Below are positions 10,378-21,229 of a DNA stretch of 64,000 nucleotides, one piece after another. The translations under genes were made by a program, and so were the position numbers. The notes beneath the pieces were generated by a model. That model saw nothing but the letters and a program-made list of their open reading frames with translations. It was not told the DNA's origin and did no database searches. Numbering within the stretch: position 1 is the first letter of the stretch; every line of letters starts with the position of its first letter. This DNA comes from Rhodocyclales bacterium (GTDB lineage Bacteria > Pseudomonadota > Gammaproteobacteria > Burkholderiales > Rhodocyclaceae): positions 50,409-114,408 of the forward strand of contig JACOUN010000095.1 in the NCBI GenBank assembly GCA_016177805.1, read 5' to 3'.

Positions 10378-12400
10378 GTCCGGAAGCAGGCGCCGCCGCC
10401 GGGTTGGGGCGGCGCTGGTTGGTGTGTCCGCAGCGGTGCTCGCGCTGGGCGCCACGGCGGGTACACAGTTGCAGTTGGATCTAGGACGACTGGATCATCC
10501 GGCCTTCAGCCTGGAGAACCTGAGGGTCGAACTCGGTGAAGAGGGGCGAGCCTCGCTGGTCACGGCGGGGCGCCTCAGCGCTGACGGGCGGGTGTTCGAC
10601 AACGTCAGGCTGGAATGCGCGCGCTTGCATCTTGCGGCGGGTGAGCTGGACTGCCGCGATGGCCGGCTTACCGTGCCAGGATGGGGAGCGCCGGCGAACA
10701 TCGAGCTGCGCCTGAACCCGGCGCGTGGCAGTGCCAGCATCAAACTGCGCGGCGCGGAATTGGGGGCGGTGAGCGTGGATCTCACCTCGCCGGCGCGTGC
10801 CACTGTCAGTTTCACCGATCTGTCGCTTGCCGCGGCCAGCGCCATGCTTGCGCCGGCCGCGGGTGACTGGGGGGTAAGCGGGCGATTCAACGGACGGCTG
10901 GTCTACCGGTCCGACGGCGCCCGATCGGACCTGAGCTTGACCGGCAAGCTGCAGGACGGCGCGTTCGCCAGTGCCGACGGCCTCAATGCCGCCGAACACG
11001 TAGACCTCGACATTGATGTGGTGGCGCATGCCGGCGCGCGCGGGCAGGGCTGGAAGTGGCGCGCTGAAAGTGCGTGGACGCACGGCGAAGCCTACCTGCA
11101 TCCGCTGTACCTGACTTCGGGGGCGCGGTTGAGCGCATCCGGACTTCTGACCGCGTCGCGTCTGGACCTGGATCATGCATCGCTGAGTCTTGCAGGGGTG
11201 CGGGCAATCGAAGCCAGCGGTTCGCTCGATCTGGTGCGTCGCCACGTGTTGCGCGGCGGGCTGGCGGTGGCGGAGGCCGAGCTGGAGCAGATCGGGCCGC
11301 GCTACATCCTGCCGCTACTGGCGCCAGAGCGCGCCGCCAGCACATCCTTTTCCGGCAAGCTCAGCGCCGGAATCATGATCGATGGCGGGCAGATCAGCGG
11401 GTTGGATCTGGCATTTGACCGTGCCGGATTCAGTCAGACCACGAGCGATCTGGATTTCGGTCCGGTCGATGGGACGGTGGCATGGCGCAGCGATGCGGTG
11501 ACCACCGCCGCGTTGGCGATTGGCGCGGGGCGCTGGCAGAAGCTGACGCTTGGCGCGTTCGCGGTCAACGCACGGCTGTCCGGTCATTCGGTCGATGTCG
11601 ACCGGATAGCGATTCCGGTGCTGGACGGAAAACTGGTGTTGACCGATCTGGCGCTGCGCCGTGACCGCGAGGGCTGGTCCGGCAGCGGCGCTGCGGTCAT
11701 CGAGCCGATTTCGATGCGTTTGCTCACCACAGCGGTGGGCCTGCCCCCCATGTCGGGGGTGCTCGCGGCGTCGATGCCAGGGATGCGGGTTCGTCCGGGT
11801 GAAGTGGCGCTGGACGGCGCGCTGGTGATATCGGTGTTCGATGGCTACCTGCAGGCAACCCATCTGAAGGTGATCGAGCCGCTGGGCGTTGCCGCGCGCC
11901 TGTACGCTGATGTCGAGGCACGCAGAATAGACCTGGCCCAGCTTACCGAGACCTTCTCGTTCGGCAGCGTGAGCGGCTTTGTCGATGCCGACGTGCTGGG
12001 CCTTGAACTCGTTCGCTGGCGTCCGGTGCGTTTCGATGCCCGCGTGCTCAGCAGTCCTGGCGCGTACCGGCGCCGTATCAGTCAGCGCGCGGTGCAGAAC
12101 ATCGGGGCGTTGGGTGGACCGGGCGCGGCGTTGGCCTTGCAGCGGGGTTTCCTGCAGTTTTTTGAAAGTTTCGGTTACCGCGAGATTGGACTGTCGTGCA
12201 AGCTCGCGCGCGGCGTGTGCCGTATGGGTGGATTGCAGGGCGACAATGAGACCGATACGGGGCGCGGGTTCCCGATCATACAAGGGGGTGGCATCCCGGC
12301 CCTGAACGTCATCGGCTACAATCGGCGCGTGGACTGGGAAGAGTTGCTGGCGCGCCTGCAGCGCGTGATCGAATCGAACGCGGCACCCGTGATCCAGTGA
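10340..12400 (+). CDS. ydbH: YdbH-like AsmA-family intermembrane protein
   Basis: A 686-residue protein with a basic N-terminus, one membrane helix (about residues 22-42) and a long periplasmic region of repetitive beta-strand character (LDLGRLDHPAFSLENLRVEL, later repeated LDLxxxSLSLAG-type strands). No catalytic motif is seen. The assignment comes from the operon: the next two genes are clear YnbE- and YdbL-type proteins, the E. coli ydbH-ynbE-ydbL arrangement in which YdbH and the lipoprotein YnbE form a bridge for phospholipid transport between the membranes. The GTG start overlaps cysM; no better start precedes the membrane helix. Confidence 0.82.
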   Translation: MIVIFPLAYSRAESGSRRRRRVGAALVGVSAAVLALGATAGTQLQLDLGRLDHPAFSLENLRVELGEEGRASLVTAGRLSADGRVFDNVRLECARLHLAAGELDCRDGRLTVPGWGAPANIELRLNPARGSASIKLRGAELGAVSVDLTSPARATVSFTDLSLAAASAMLAPAAGDWGVSGRFNGRLVYRSDGARSDLSLTGKLQDGAFASADGLNAAEHVDLDIDVVAHAGARGQGWKWRAESAWTHGEAYLHPLYLTSGARLSASGLLTASRLDLDHASLSLAGVRAIEASGSLDLVRRHVLRGGLAVAEAELEQIGPRYILPLLAPERAASTSFSGKLSAGIMIDGGQISGLDLAFDRAGFSQTTSDLDFGPVDGTVAWRSDAVTTAALAIGAGRWQKLTLGAFAVNARLSGHSVDVDRIAIPVLDGKLVLTDLALRRDREGWSGSGAAVIEPISMRLLTTAVGLPPMSGVLAASMPGMRVRPGEVALDGALVISVFDGYLQATHLKVIEPLGVAARLYADVEARRIDLAQLTETFSFGSVSGFVDADVLGLELVRWRPVRFDARVLSSPGAYRRRISQRAVQNIGALGGPGAALALQRGFLQFFESFGYREIGLSCKLARGVCRMGGLQGDNETDTGRGFPIIQGGGIPALNVIGYNRRVDWEELLARLQRVIESNAAPVIQ

Positions 12401-12456
12401 TGCGATGCCGTTTGTGCGCGATGTGCGCAATGCGCCAGGCAAGACAAGGAGATGGT

Positions 12457-12654
12457 ATGAGCATGAGCACGAAGTCCGCCGTGATCGCGGTGCTGGTGGG
12501 GGCGACATGGCTCACCGGTTGCGTGACGATCAACATCTATTTCCCGGCGGCGGCAGCGGAGAAGGCGGCCGATCGCATCATCGACGAGGTCTGGCAACTG
12601 CGGGACGACGCCTCGCCGATCAATGGCGCACAGAAAGAGGGAGAGGCGAAATGA
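12457..12654 (+). CDS. ynbE: YnbE-like small outer-membrane lipoprotein
   Basis: A 65-residue lipoprotein with a signal peptide ending in the lipobox LTGC (Cys22), then VTINIYFPAAAAEKAAD, the YnbE hallmark. In E. coli YnbE stacks on the end of YdbH and anchors it to the outer membrane. The ribosome site AGGAG (12447-12451) fits ATG 12457; an upstream ATG at 12397 would abolish the signal peptide. The stop overlaps the ydbL ATG (ATGA). Confidence 0.88.
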   Translation: MSMSTKSAVIAVLVGATWLTGCVTINIYFPAAAAEKAADRIIDEVWQLRDDASPINGAQKEGEAK

Positions 12655-13073
12655 CCATCCTGAACACGTTGCGTGTCGCAGTGGGGGTGCTGTGCCTGAG
12701 TCTGGCGGGCCTGGCCTTTGCTCAGGGGAACCTCGAAATCAATACCCCGGCTATCTCGGCGCTGCAGCAGGCCATGCAGCAACGCCATGCTCAGCTCGCG
12801 CCGATGTACGGTTCCGGCGCGGTCGGGCTGGCCCGGGATGGCACGGTGGCGGTGCGCGACGCGTCCAGCGTTCCGCTGGCGCAGCGCGGACAGCTCAATG
12901 CCCTGATTGCGGCTGAGAACGCGGACCGCGCCGCGCTGTACCGCGAAATCGCTCGCGCCAACGGGCATCCCGAGTGGGAGGCGGAAGTGCGCACTACCTT
13001 TGCCAAGCGCTGGGTGGAGCGCGCCCAGTCGGGCTGGTGGGTGCAGGGCGCAGGCGGGTGGACGCGCAAGTGA
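12651..13073 (+). CDS. ydbL: YdbL family (DUF1318) periplasmic protein
   Basis: A 140-residue protein with a cleavable signal peptide (cut after LAFA) and a small domain containing RGQLNALIAAENADRAALYREIA and a Trp-rich end WWVQGAGGW. The family is annotated DUF1318; in E. coli YdbL assists the YdbH-YnbE bridge. It overlaps ynbE by 4 bp, and its TGA overlaps the next gene's ATG by one base, indicating a tight operon. Confidence 0.88.
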   Translation: MTILNTLRVAVGVLCLSLAGLAFAQGNLEINTPAISALQQAMQQRHAQLAPMYGSGAVGLARDGTVAVRDASSVPLAQRGQLNALIAAENADRAALYREIARANGHPEWEAEVRTTFAKRWVERAQSGWWVQGAGGWTRK

Positions 13074-13858
13074 TGCCGACCCTGGTGTTCGATATCGAAA
13101 CCATTCCCGACGTGGCGGGCATACGCACGCTCAATGATCTGGGGCCGGATCTGAACGACTTCGAGGTGGCCGAACTGGCATTCCAGCAGCGCCGCGCCGC
13201 GGGCGGCAGTGATTTCCTGCCGCTGCACCTGCACCGGGTTGTGACCATCTCGTGCGTGTTGCGCGATGCGCAGCAATTTCGCGTGTTCTCGCTGTCCGAG
13301 CCGGATAGCGGCGAGGGCGAAATCATCCAGCGCTTCTTCGACGGGATAGAGCGCTACAGCCCGCAGATCGTGTCGTGGAACGGCGGAGGTTTCGACTTGC
13401 CGGTGCTGCACTACCGTGGGCTGATGCATGGGGTTTCGGCGCCGCGCTACTGGGATCAGGGGGAGGGGGACTACAACGATTCCCGTGATTTCAAGTGGAA
13501 CAACTACCTGAGCCGTTACCACAGCCGCCATCTCGATCTGATGGACCTGCTCGCGTTGTACCAGCCGCGCGCCAATGCGCCGCTCGATCAACTGGCGAAG
13601 CTCATGGGTTTGCCCGGCAAGCTCGGGATGGATGGATCGCTGGTGTGGCAGGCATGGCAGGAAGGCCGCAGCGCGGAGATTCGCGACTATTGCGAGACCG
13701 ATGTCGTCAATACCTACCTTGTATACCTTGGTTTTCAGCGCATGCGCGGCGTTCTCGATGCTGTTGGTCATGCGGCGGAGGTGGCGGTTGTGCGGGATGC
13801 ACTCGCACGTATTGACGCACCGCACTGGAAACAGTTTCTCGAAGCATGGCCGGATTGA
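13073..13858 (+). CDS. Predicted 3'-5' exonuclease, PolB-like
   Basis: A 261-residue DEDD-superfamily nuclease. The exonuclease I motif is VFDIETIPD at the N-terminus, the middle motif SWNGGGFDLPVL gives the second acid, and RDYCETDVVNTY near the end is the third motif with Tyr/Asp. The family (DNA_pol_B_exo2) stands alone without a polymerase domain and has no firmly known job. The start is ATG 13073, overlapping the ydbL stop. No recognisable element lies in the 266 bp before the next gene. Confidence 0.85.
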   Translation: MPTLVFDIETIPDVAGIRTLNDLGPDLNDFEVAELAFQQRRAAGGSDFLPLHLHRVVTISCVLRDAQQFRVFSLSEPDSGEGEIIQRFFDGIERYSPQIVSWNGGGFDLPVLHYRGLMHGVSAPRYWDQGEGDYNDSRDFKWNNYLSRYHSRHLDLMDLLALYQPRANAPLDQLAKLMGLPGKLGMDGSLVWQAWQEGRSAEIRDYCETDVVNTYLVYLGFQRMRGVLDAVGHAAEVAVVRDALARIDAPHWKQFLEAWPD

Positions 13859-14124
13859 TGCCGGGTCTCCGATACGCGCGCCGCTGAAAGGTGCGTGGCA
13901 TCGGGGTGACTAGGCTGAATGTATTGTGCATTGCAGTGTTCCCGGTGGGAGATTGCTTGTATGCAATACGGGTCGTGTGGCGGGCGTTGCCTTGATGGCG
14001 CACGTCGAGTTTAAGTTATTGAAATTACAGTGGTAAATACCGTGTGCTCGTTGTTCAGGGTTTTGCGTGTTGCCTGTGCTGTCGGGATGCTACATAATGT
14101 CCGATCGCAAATCGCGACCGGACC

Positions 14125-15741
14125 ATGACTTCACTGCCGTTCAATTCTGTAGAGGATCGTCTTTACGTCTTGCGTACTCGCTGGGAGCGTTACGTCGCGG
14201 ACGGGCGGTTTGAGCAGTTCATCGAGTTCGCGGTCGCGGTCAACAGCCTTGCCGAGCATTTCAACCGCTTGCGCCTGCCCGGTCTGGTCAGGTTGTGCGA
14301 GGGGCTGGAGAACGCGGTACTCGCGCGCCTGGGCGAGCAGTCCATGCACCCGCTGGCGGAACAGGACATCCTGTTGTTGCAGCGCCAACTGGATACCCTG
14401 CTGGGTTCGGTCACCACTTCGCGTGCGCCGGTCCCCGCGCGTCGTACCGAAGAGCGGGAGCCATCAACCCAGGAGATCGACTGGGTCAAGCCCCGCTCCG
14501 TATGGATCGTCAGCGCTTCGGAGAAGCAGGGGTTGGCGGATGGGTTGAGCCGGCAGTTGCAGTTTTTCGGTTTCCAGGTGTGTTTGATGCCCTGGTCGGG
14601 TTCCCCGCCGCAGACCGATCCGCCGCTGGCGGTGTTGTTCATCCCCGCCAGCGCGGCAGCACTGCCCGACGAGTTGCGTTGCATCGAAACGCTGCGGGCG
14701 GCCTGCCCGGCCAGTCAGTTGTTCTATCTTGGCGTGGAATCGATCATAGATCCCATCGTCGCGCTGATGCGTGCCGGCATCGATGTTGCCATCCCGGCGG
14801 ACGAACAGCCTTCCATGGTGTTGAACCGCATACTCGACCTGGTTCAGACGCACGAGCAGGAGAAGTATCGCGTGCTGGTGGTCGAAGACTCGCGCGTGGC
14901 GGTGGCGTTGATACAGCGGACGCTGGCCGAGCACGGGATAGACAGCCGTGCCATCAGCGATCCGTGCACGATGCTCGAAGTGCTGGAGGCGTACCGCCCC
15001 GACCTGATCCTGATGGACATGTACATGCCGCGCTTCAACGGCGTGGAAGCTACTCGCGTGCTCAGGCAGATGTCCGCTTACCAGGCGATACCGATCGTGT
15101 ATCTGTCGGGCGAGTCCGAGATCGGCATGCAGGTCGAAGCCTTGCGCCTGGGAGGCGACCAGTTCCTGATCAAGCCGTTCAACCCGGTCCTGCTGGCCGC
15201 GGTGGTCAAGACCAAGATCGAGCGGTTTCGTGAAACCCAGCGTTCCAGCCGGCTCGACGGTTTGACCGGGTTGCTCAACCATACTGCGGCCAAGGCACGT
15301 CTCAAGGTCATGGTGTCGATGGCCGCGCAAAGTGTTGAACGGCATATCACGGTAGCCATGATCGACATCGATCACTTCAAGTCGATCAACGATACTTACG
15401 GCCACCCGGTCGGTGATCAGGTGATCCGTGGTCTGGCGTGGCTGCTCAAGGCCCGCTTGCGCTCGACTGACCTGATCGGGCGGTATGGCGGCGAGGAATT
15501 CCTGCTTGCGTTGCCGGAAGTCGATCCGGCGCTGGCGCGTTCGGTCATCGACCGGATACGCGCCGATTTTGCCGCGCTCCCGCATGCGCATCCCGGAGGT
15601 GCGCTTTACGCGACGTTCAGTGCGGGGATATCCGTCTACCCGGATATCGACGCCGCGGCCAGCCTTACCGAGGCTGCGGACAGCGCCTTGCTCAACGCAA
15701 AAAGCCTGGGGCGCAACCGCGTCGAGCATGTCATGGTGTGA
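14125..15741 (+). CDS. Response regulator with GGDEF diguanylate cyclase output
   Basis: A 538-residue signalling protein. Residues 1-95 are a helical region that resembles an Hpt-type bundle. Residues about 125-245 look like a receiver fold without a clear phosphate-accepting Asp. Residues about 248-370 are an intact receiver (VLVVEDSRVAVALI, Asp in LILMDMYMPRF, Lys in FLIKPFN). Residues about 380-538 are a GGDEF domain with active-site GGEEF and MIDIDHFKSIND, so c-di-GMP synthesis is expected. The inhibitory RxxD site is not obvious. It lies end to end with the convergent kinase at 15754-18141; a functional pairing is possible but unproven. Confidence 0.9.
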   Translation: MTSLPFNSVEDRLYVLRTRWERYVADGRFEQFIEFAVAVNSLAEHFNRLRLPGLVRLCEGLENAVLARLGEQSMHPLAEQDILLLQRQLDTLLGSVTTSRAPVPARRTEEREPSTQEIDWVKPRSVWIVSASEKQGLADGLSRQLQFFGFQVCLMPWSGSPPQTDPPLAVLFIPASAAALPDELRCIETLRAACPASQLFYLGVESIIDPIVALMRAGIDVAIPADEQPSMVLNRILDLVQTHEQEKYRVLVVEDSRVAVALIQRTLAEHGIDSRAISDPCTMLEVLEAYRPDLILMDMYMPRFNGVEATRVLRQMSAYQAIPIVYLSGESEIGMQVEALRLGGDQFLIKPFNPVLLAAVVKTKIERFRETQRSSRLDGLTGLLNHTAAKARLKVMVSMAAQSVERHITVAMIDIDHFKSINDTYGHPVGDQVIRGLAWLLKARLRSTDLIGRYGGEEFLLALPEVDPALARSVIDRIRADFAALPHAHPGGALYATFSAGISVYPDIDAAASLTEAADSALLNAKSLGRNRVEHVMV

Positions 15742-15753
15742 GTGCAGCCGCGC

Positions 15754-18141
15754 TTACACCGATTGCTTGATCGCGAGCACGGCCTGGTTGCGTAACGTGC
15801 GCAGCAGCGACAGCTCCTTTTCCGTGATCACGATTTCATTGGCGTGTTCGCGGTCCGCGTAGATCAGCGCCACCGGCGTGCTCTTGATGTTCAACGGAAA
15901 CGCGACGAAGGTCTTGGCCGTAACCGCCTTGCGGTACCAGGCGGGTATGCGCCCGCTGATCTTGGGGTCGTCCACGTCGGTGATCAGGATGTCCACCCCG
16001 TTTTTCATCGCGGCATGAAAGATATCCGGCGTGAACTGCAGGCTGAACGTGAAGCGTTTGGCGAGTTCGGCGGCATCGGGGCCAAAGCCGAAGCGGCCCT
16101 GCATGGTGCCCGCGCGTGCGTCCTTGATGCATAGCAACACGCGGCGGAACCCCATCGCGCGGTACATCGTTTCCAGAATGATGCGCAAAATGTCGTTGAG
16201 CTTGAAGCCTTCGATCATGGCATTGCTGATGTCCTGGATTCCGGCGGTCAGCACCGACTGGGCGTGTTCATCCTTGCCCGGTTTTGCATGGGTGACGGCA
16301 TCCCGGTCGGCCTGGCTGTCTTCGCCCAACACGGTTCCCGACATTCCGTCACTGCGTTCGTCTGCGTCGCTCGCGTTCGGCGCAGCGCTGCCCGGTGCGG
16401 CGAGCTGACGCAGTTGTTTGCCCAGCGTGGTCTTGCCGAGGTTGATCTGGGTCTGGCGCGCGTAGTCGGTGATGTCCGAGATGGCGTCGGCGACCATGAC
16501 CTTCAGATCCTGCTCGGAAAGCTGGATTGCGTTGTCGTAGCGGGACGCTGCCTGGCGCACGATCTGGACCTGATCGGCCGCAGGCGTTGAAGCAATCAAG
16601 GTGCTGATTTCGGCCGAGAACGCCGCGACAACCCGCAGTTTTTCGCCGTGATTGGCCGGTTTGCGCACTTTCCCAGGGGGCAGTTTCTGCATACTCCCGA
16701 TGATCAGGGCGGGAAACCCCCAGGTGCGGGCAACGCCCATCCCGAGATCCTCGAACGAAATGCCAAGCACCTTCAGCGCGGCGGCGTCCTCCGCGACTGA
16801 TTTCTGCTGGACTTCACGGCGGATGTCATCGCATTCCTCGGGGAAGTAGAACTGCGCGAGCATGCGTCCGAGATGATGGAACACGGTGCAGATGAAGGCC
16901 TGTTCGTGGTCGCGGATTTTCTGCTGGCGCGCCAGTTCGCGGGCGATCGCGCCGGAAAAGTTGGCGCGCAGGAACTCTTCTATCAGCAGATCGGCGTTGA
17001 CCTTGTTCTGCAGATGTTCGAACAGGATGACGGTGATCGCAATGTTGCGCACAGCGTCGAATCCGAGCACCGCAACCGCGCGCGAGACGGTGCTGATGTT
17101 GCCGCCGCCGGCACGGTGGAAGTAGGTCGAGTTGACCAACCGCAGCAGTTTGTTGGTCAGCGCGACATCGCGCAGGATGAAGCTAGCCAGCTTGCCTATG
17201 CTCTCGGTTTCGCTCGCGGCGATGCGGTTGATGGCCGATACGGACTCCGACAGGGCCGGGAAGTCGCTCTTCTGACGCATCCGCCGCAACAGGAACTCCA
17301 TGGTTCCTTGGGCAGAGCCGCTCGCGACCGCGGTTTCCGCAGTGGGTTGCAGGTAGGTATCCAGGGCCTGAATGAAGTCGTCCGTGGTGTGGTAACGGCG
17401 TTTGGCATCGAAGGCGACGGACGTGAGTGCGATGCTCGCGATCTGGTCGTCGAGGCCTGCGTCGTCCGGTAGTCGAACCTGCTCCCTGGCGATGCGCTGC
17501 ACGATGCGTTTTGGATCGTCACCGGCAAAAACGCGGGTGCCGGTGAGCATCTCGATCAGGATCAGGCCGGCAGCAAAGATGTCCGATCCGGGGCTGACTT
17601 CGCGCAGGTTGACGTACTCGGGTGCCATGTAGGCAGCCGTGCCCGAGAAGCCGGACGCGATGGTGCTGCCGCCGTCGGTCAGGCACGCGATTCCAAAATC
17701 CATGACGCGCGGCTCGCCGCGTGGGTCGATCAGGATATTGGTGGGCTTGAGGTCGCGGTGAATGACGCCCTCGGAATGGGCCGCTCCCACTGCGGCCAGT
17801 ATCTTCACCAGCAGCGATGCCGCCTCGGCCGGTGGCAGGGCGCCACGCCGGTGCATGAAGGTGGCCAGGTTTTCTCCAGGGACATACTCGAACACGAGGT
17901 AGGGATCGCCTTGCTCGACCCCGGCATCGAAGATCGGAACGATGCCGGGGTGGCGCAAGCGGCTCACCATGCGCGCTTCGGACAGCAGGGCCTGGTTCTG
18001 TGCGCTGTCGGGTTCAGAGAAGTGCAGGGTCTTGAGCGCTACGTCACGATCAAGCTGGGGGTCGTGAGCCAGATAGACGATGCTCTGGGCGCCGCGCCCC
18101 AGTTCCGACTTGATGGCGAATCGTCCTATGGTCTTGTCCAC
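15754..18141 (-). CDS. Ser/Thr protein kinase with HDOD and GAF domains
   Basis: A 795-residue cytoplasmic protein. Residues 8-265 are an intact Hanks-type kinase: glycine loop ELGRGAQSIVYLA, Lys37, HRDLKPTN with Asp130, and DFG at 148-150. Residues about 280-485 are an HDOD domain (SKLASFILRDVALTNKLLRLVNS-like region, SRAVAVLGFDAVRNIAI). Residues about 640-790 resemble a GAF domain. There is no membrane helix. It starts with GTG. The combination suggests a signalling hub that couples phosphorylation to an HDOD scaffold and a small-molecule sensor. The substrate is unknown; the convergent c-di-GMP gene next door is a candidate partner. Confidence 0.9.
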   Translation of the reverse strand: MDKTIGRFAIKSELGRGAQSIVYLAHDPQLDRDVALKTLHFSEPDSAQNQALLSEARMVSRLRHPGIVPIFDAGVEQGDPYLVFEYVPGENLATFMHRRGALPPAEAASLLVKILAAVGAAHSEGVIHRDLKPTNILIDPRGEPRVMDFGIACLTDGGSTIASGFSGTAAYMAPEYVNLREVSPGSDIFAAGLILIEMLTGTRVFAGDDPKRIVQRIAREQVRLPDDAGLDDQIASIALTSVAFDAKRRYHTTDDFIQALDTYLQPTAETAVASGSAQGTMEFLLRRMRQKSDFPALSESVSAINRIAASETESIGKLASFILRDVALTNKLLRLVNSTYFHRAGGGNISTVSRAVAVLGFDAVRNIAITVILFEHLQNKVNADLLIEEFLRANFSGAIARELARQQKIRDHEQAFICTVFHHLGRMLAQFYFPEECDDIRREVQQKSVAEDAAALKVLGISFEDLGMGVARTWGFPALIIGSMQKLPPGKVRKPANHGEKLRVVAAFSAEISTLIASTPAADQVQIVRQAASRYDNAIQLSEQDLKVMVADAISDITDYARQTQINLGKTTLGKQLRQLAAPGSAAPNASDADERSDGMSGTVLGEDSQADRDAVTHAKPGKDEHAQSVLTAGIQDISNAMIEGFKLNDILRIILETMYRAMGFRRVLLCIKDARAGTMQGRFGFGPDAAELAKRFTFSLQFTPDIFHAAMKNGVDILITDVDDPKISGRIPAWYRKAVTAKTFVAFPLNIKSTPVALIYADREHANEIVITEKELSLLRTLRNQAVLAIKQSV

Positions 18142-18225
18142 TGCGCGCGCGCCCGATCATGGTTACTCCCGGATCACAGTTTAGCCCGTTCGCCGGGTGG
18201 CGGGCGGCACGTGTGGCGATGGGCG

Positions 18226-20301
<2,076 letters not shown>

Positions 20302-21141
20302 TTACAGCGTGCTGTCGTCGATGGGATGCAGCGCGCTGTAGTCGGGTTGCGACCGGGTGGCGGCGGCCTGCATCGCTAGCGTCATGTCCTGCGGACGGAA
20401 CATGCCGGCTTGCCAGCCGGCCATGTATTCCAGGCTGTCGCGCAACGCATGTTCACGCGCGTAAGAGATCATGTGCTTGCAGCCATGCACTGCCAGCGGC
20501 GATTGCGCCGCGATGTCGCGCGCGATCGCCGTCACCCCTTCCAGCAGCGCCTGCTGGTCTTCAAACACCGCATTGACGAGGCCGCAGCGCAAGGCTTCGT
20601 CCGCACCGAGTTTGCGCCCGGTGTAGGCCAGTTCGCGCGCCAGACCCTCGGGAATCAAACGCGGCAACCGCTGCAGGGTGCCCAGGTCGGCGGTCATGCC
20701 GAGATGGGTCTCCTTGACCTGGAAGTAGGCGTCACGCGTGCAGTAGCGCATGTCGGCGCAGCACACCATGTCCAGCGCACCGCCGATGCAGCCGCCCTGG
20801 ATCGCGGCCAGAACCGGCATGCGCAGTGTTTCAAACGCAGAGAAGATGGCCTGCAGTTTCAACACCAGGCGCCGGATGTACTCGCTGCGCCGTCCTTCTT
20901 CGCCGCCGGTCATGCGCGGATCGGGGCTGGCGAACACCGACAGGTCCATGCCGGCGCAAAAATGCTTGCCGGCCGCCGCCAGTACCACCGCGCGAACGTC
21001 GGAGGCGGCCTCGATCGCGGTGATCGCCTGGGGTAACTCGCGCCAGAACTCCCGATTCATGCTGTTGAGGGCTTCGGGGCGGGCAAGCATGAGGGTCGCG
21101 ATCCGCGCGTCGATCTCAAGGGTGAGCGTGCTGTAGGGCAT
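20302..21141 (-). CDS. Crotonase, probable delta(3,5)-delta(2,4)-dienoyl-CoA isomerase
   Basis: A 279-residue enoyl-CoA hydratase/isomerase-fold protein. The oxyanion segment is KHFCAGMDLS and IQGGCIGGALD. Three acidic residues that define the dienoyl-CoA isomerase (ECH1) group are in place: Asp in GGALDMVCC, Glu in YFQVKETHLG and Asp in TADLGTLQRLP. This makes isomerisation of 3,5-dienoyl-CoA to 2,4-dienoyl-CoA likely, which would feed the FadH reductase encoded next. General enoyl-CoA hydratase activity is the alternative. Confidence 0.85.
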   Translation of the reverse strand: MPYSTLTLEIDARIATLMLARPEALNSMNREFWRELPQAITAIEAASDVRAVVLAAAGKHFCAGMDLSVFASPDPRMTGGEEGRRSEYIRRLVLKLQAIFSAFETLRMPVLAAIQGGCIGGALDMVCCADMRYCTRDAYFQVKETHLGMTADLGTLQRLPRLIPEGLARELAYTGRKLGADEALRCGLVNAVFEDQQALLEGVTAIARDIAAQSPLAVHGCKHMISYAREHALRDSLEYMAGWQAGMFRPQDMTLAMQAAATRSQPDYSALHPIDDSTL

Positions 21142-21160
21142 GCGGGGCTCCGTGCGAGCA

Positions 21161-21179
21161 ATCTTAACAGTGTTAAGAT
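21161..21179. promoter_or_regulatory. Operator 1: perfect 19-bp palindrome
   Basis: ATCTTAACA-G-TGTTAAGAT between the divergent crotonase and tetR genes, 20 bp from the crotonase start codon. It is the expected form for a TetR-family site and is likely bound by the neighbouring regulator. Confidence 0.75.
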
Positions 21180-21192
21180 AAGATAATCGCTA

Positions 21193-21211
21193 ATGTTGAC
21201 GGCGTCAAGAT
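21193..21211. promoter_or_regulatory. Operator 2: second 19-bp palindrome of the same pattern
   Basis: Read on the minus strand it is ATCTTGACG-C-CGTCAACAT. It keeps the outer and inner positions of operator 1 at the same spacing. The two centres are 32 bp apart (about three helical turns), and this copy lies 18 bp before the tetR start codon, which suggests autoregulation. Confidence 0.65.
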
Positions 21212-21229
21212 AGGCGCGAAAGGAGCAGT

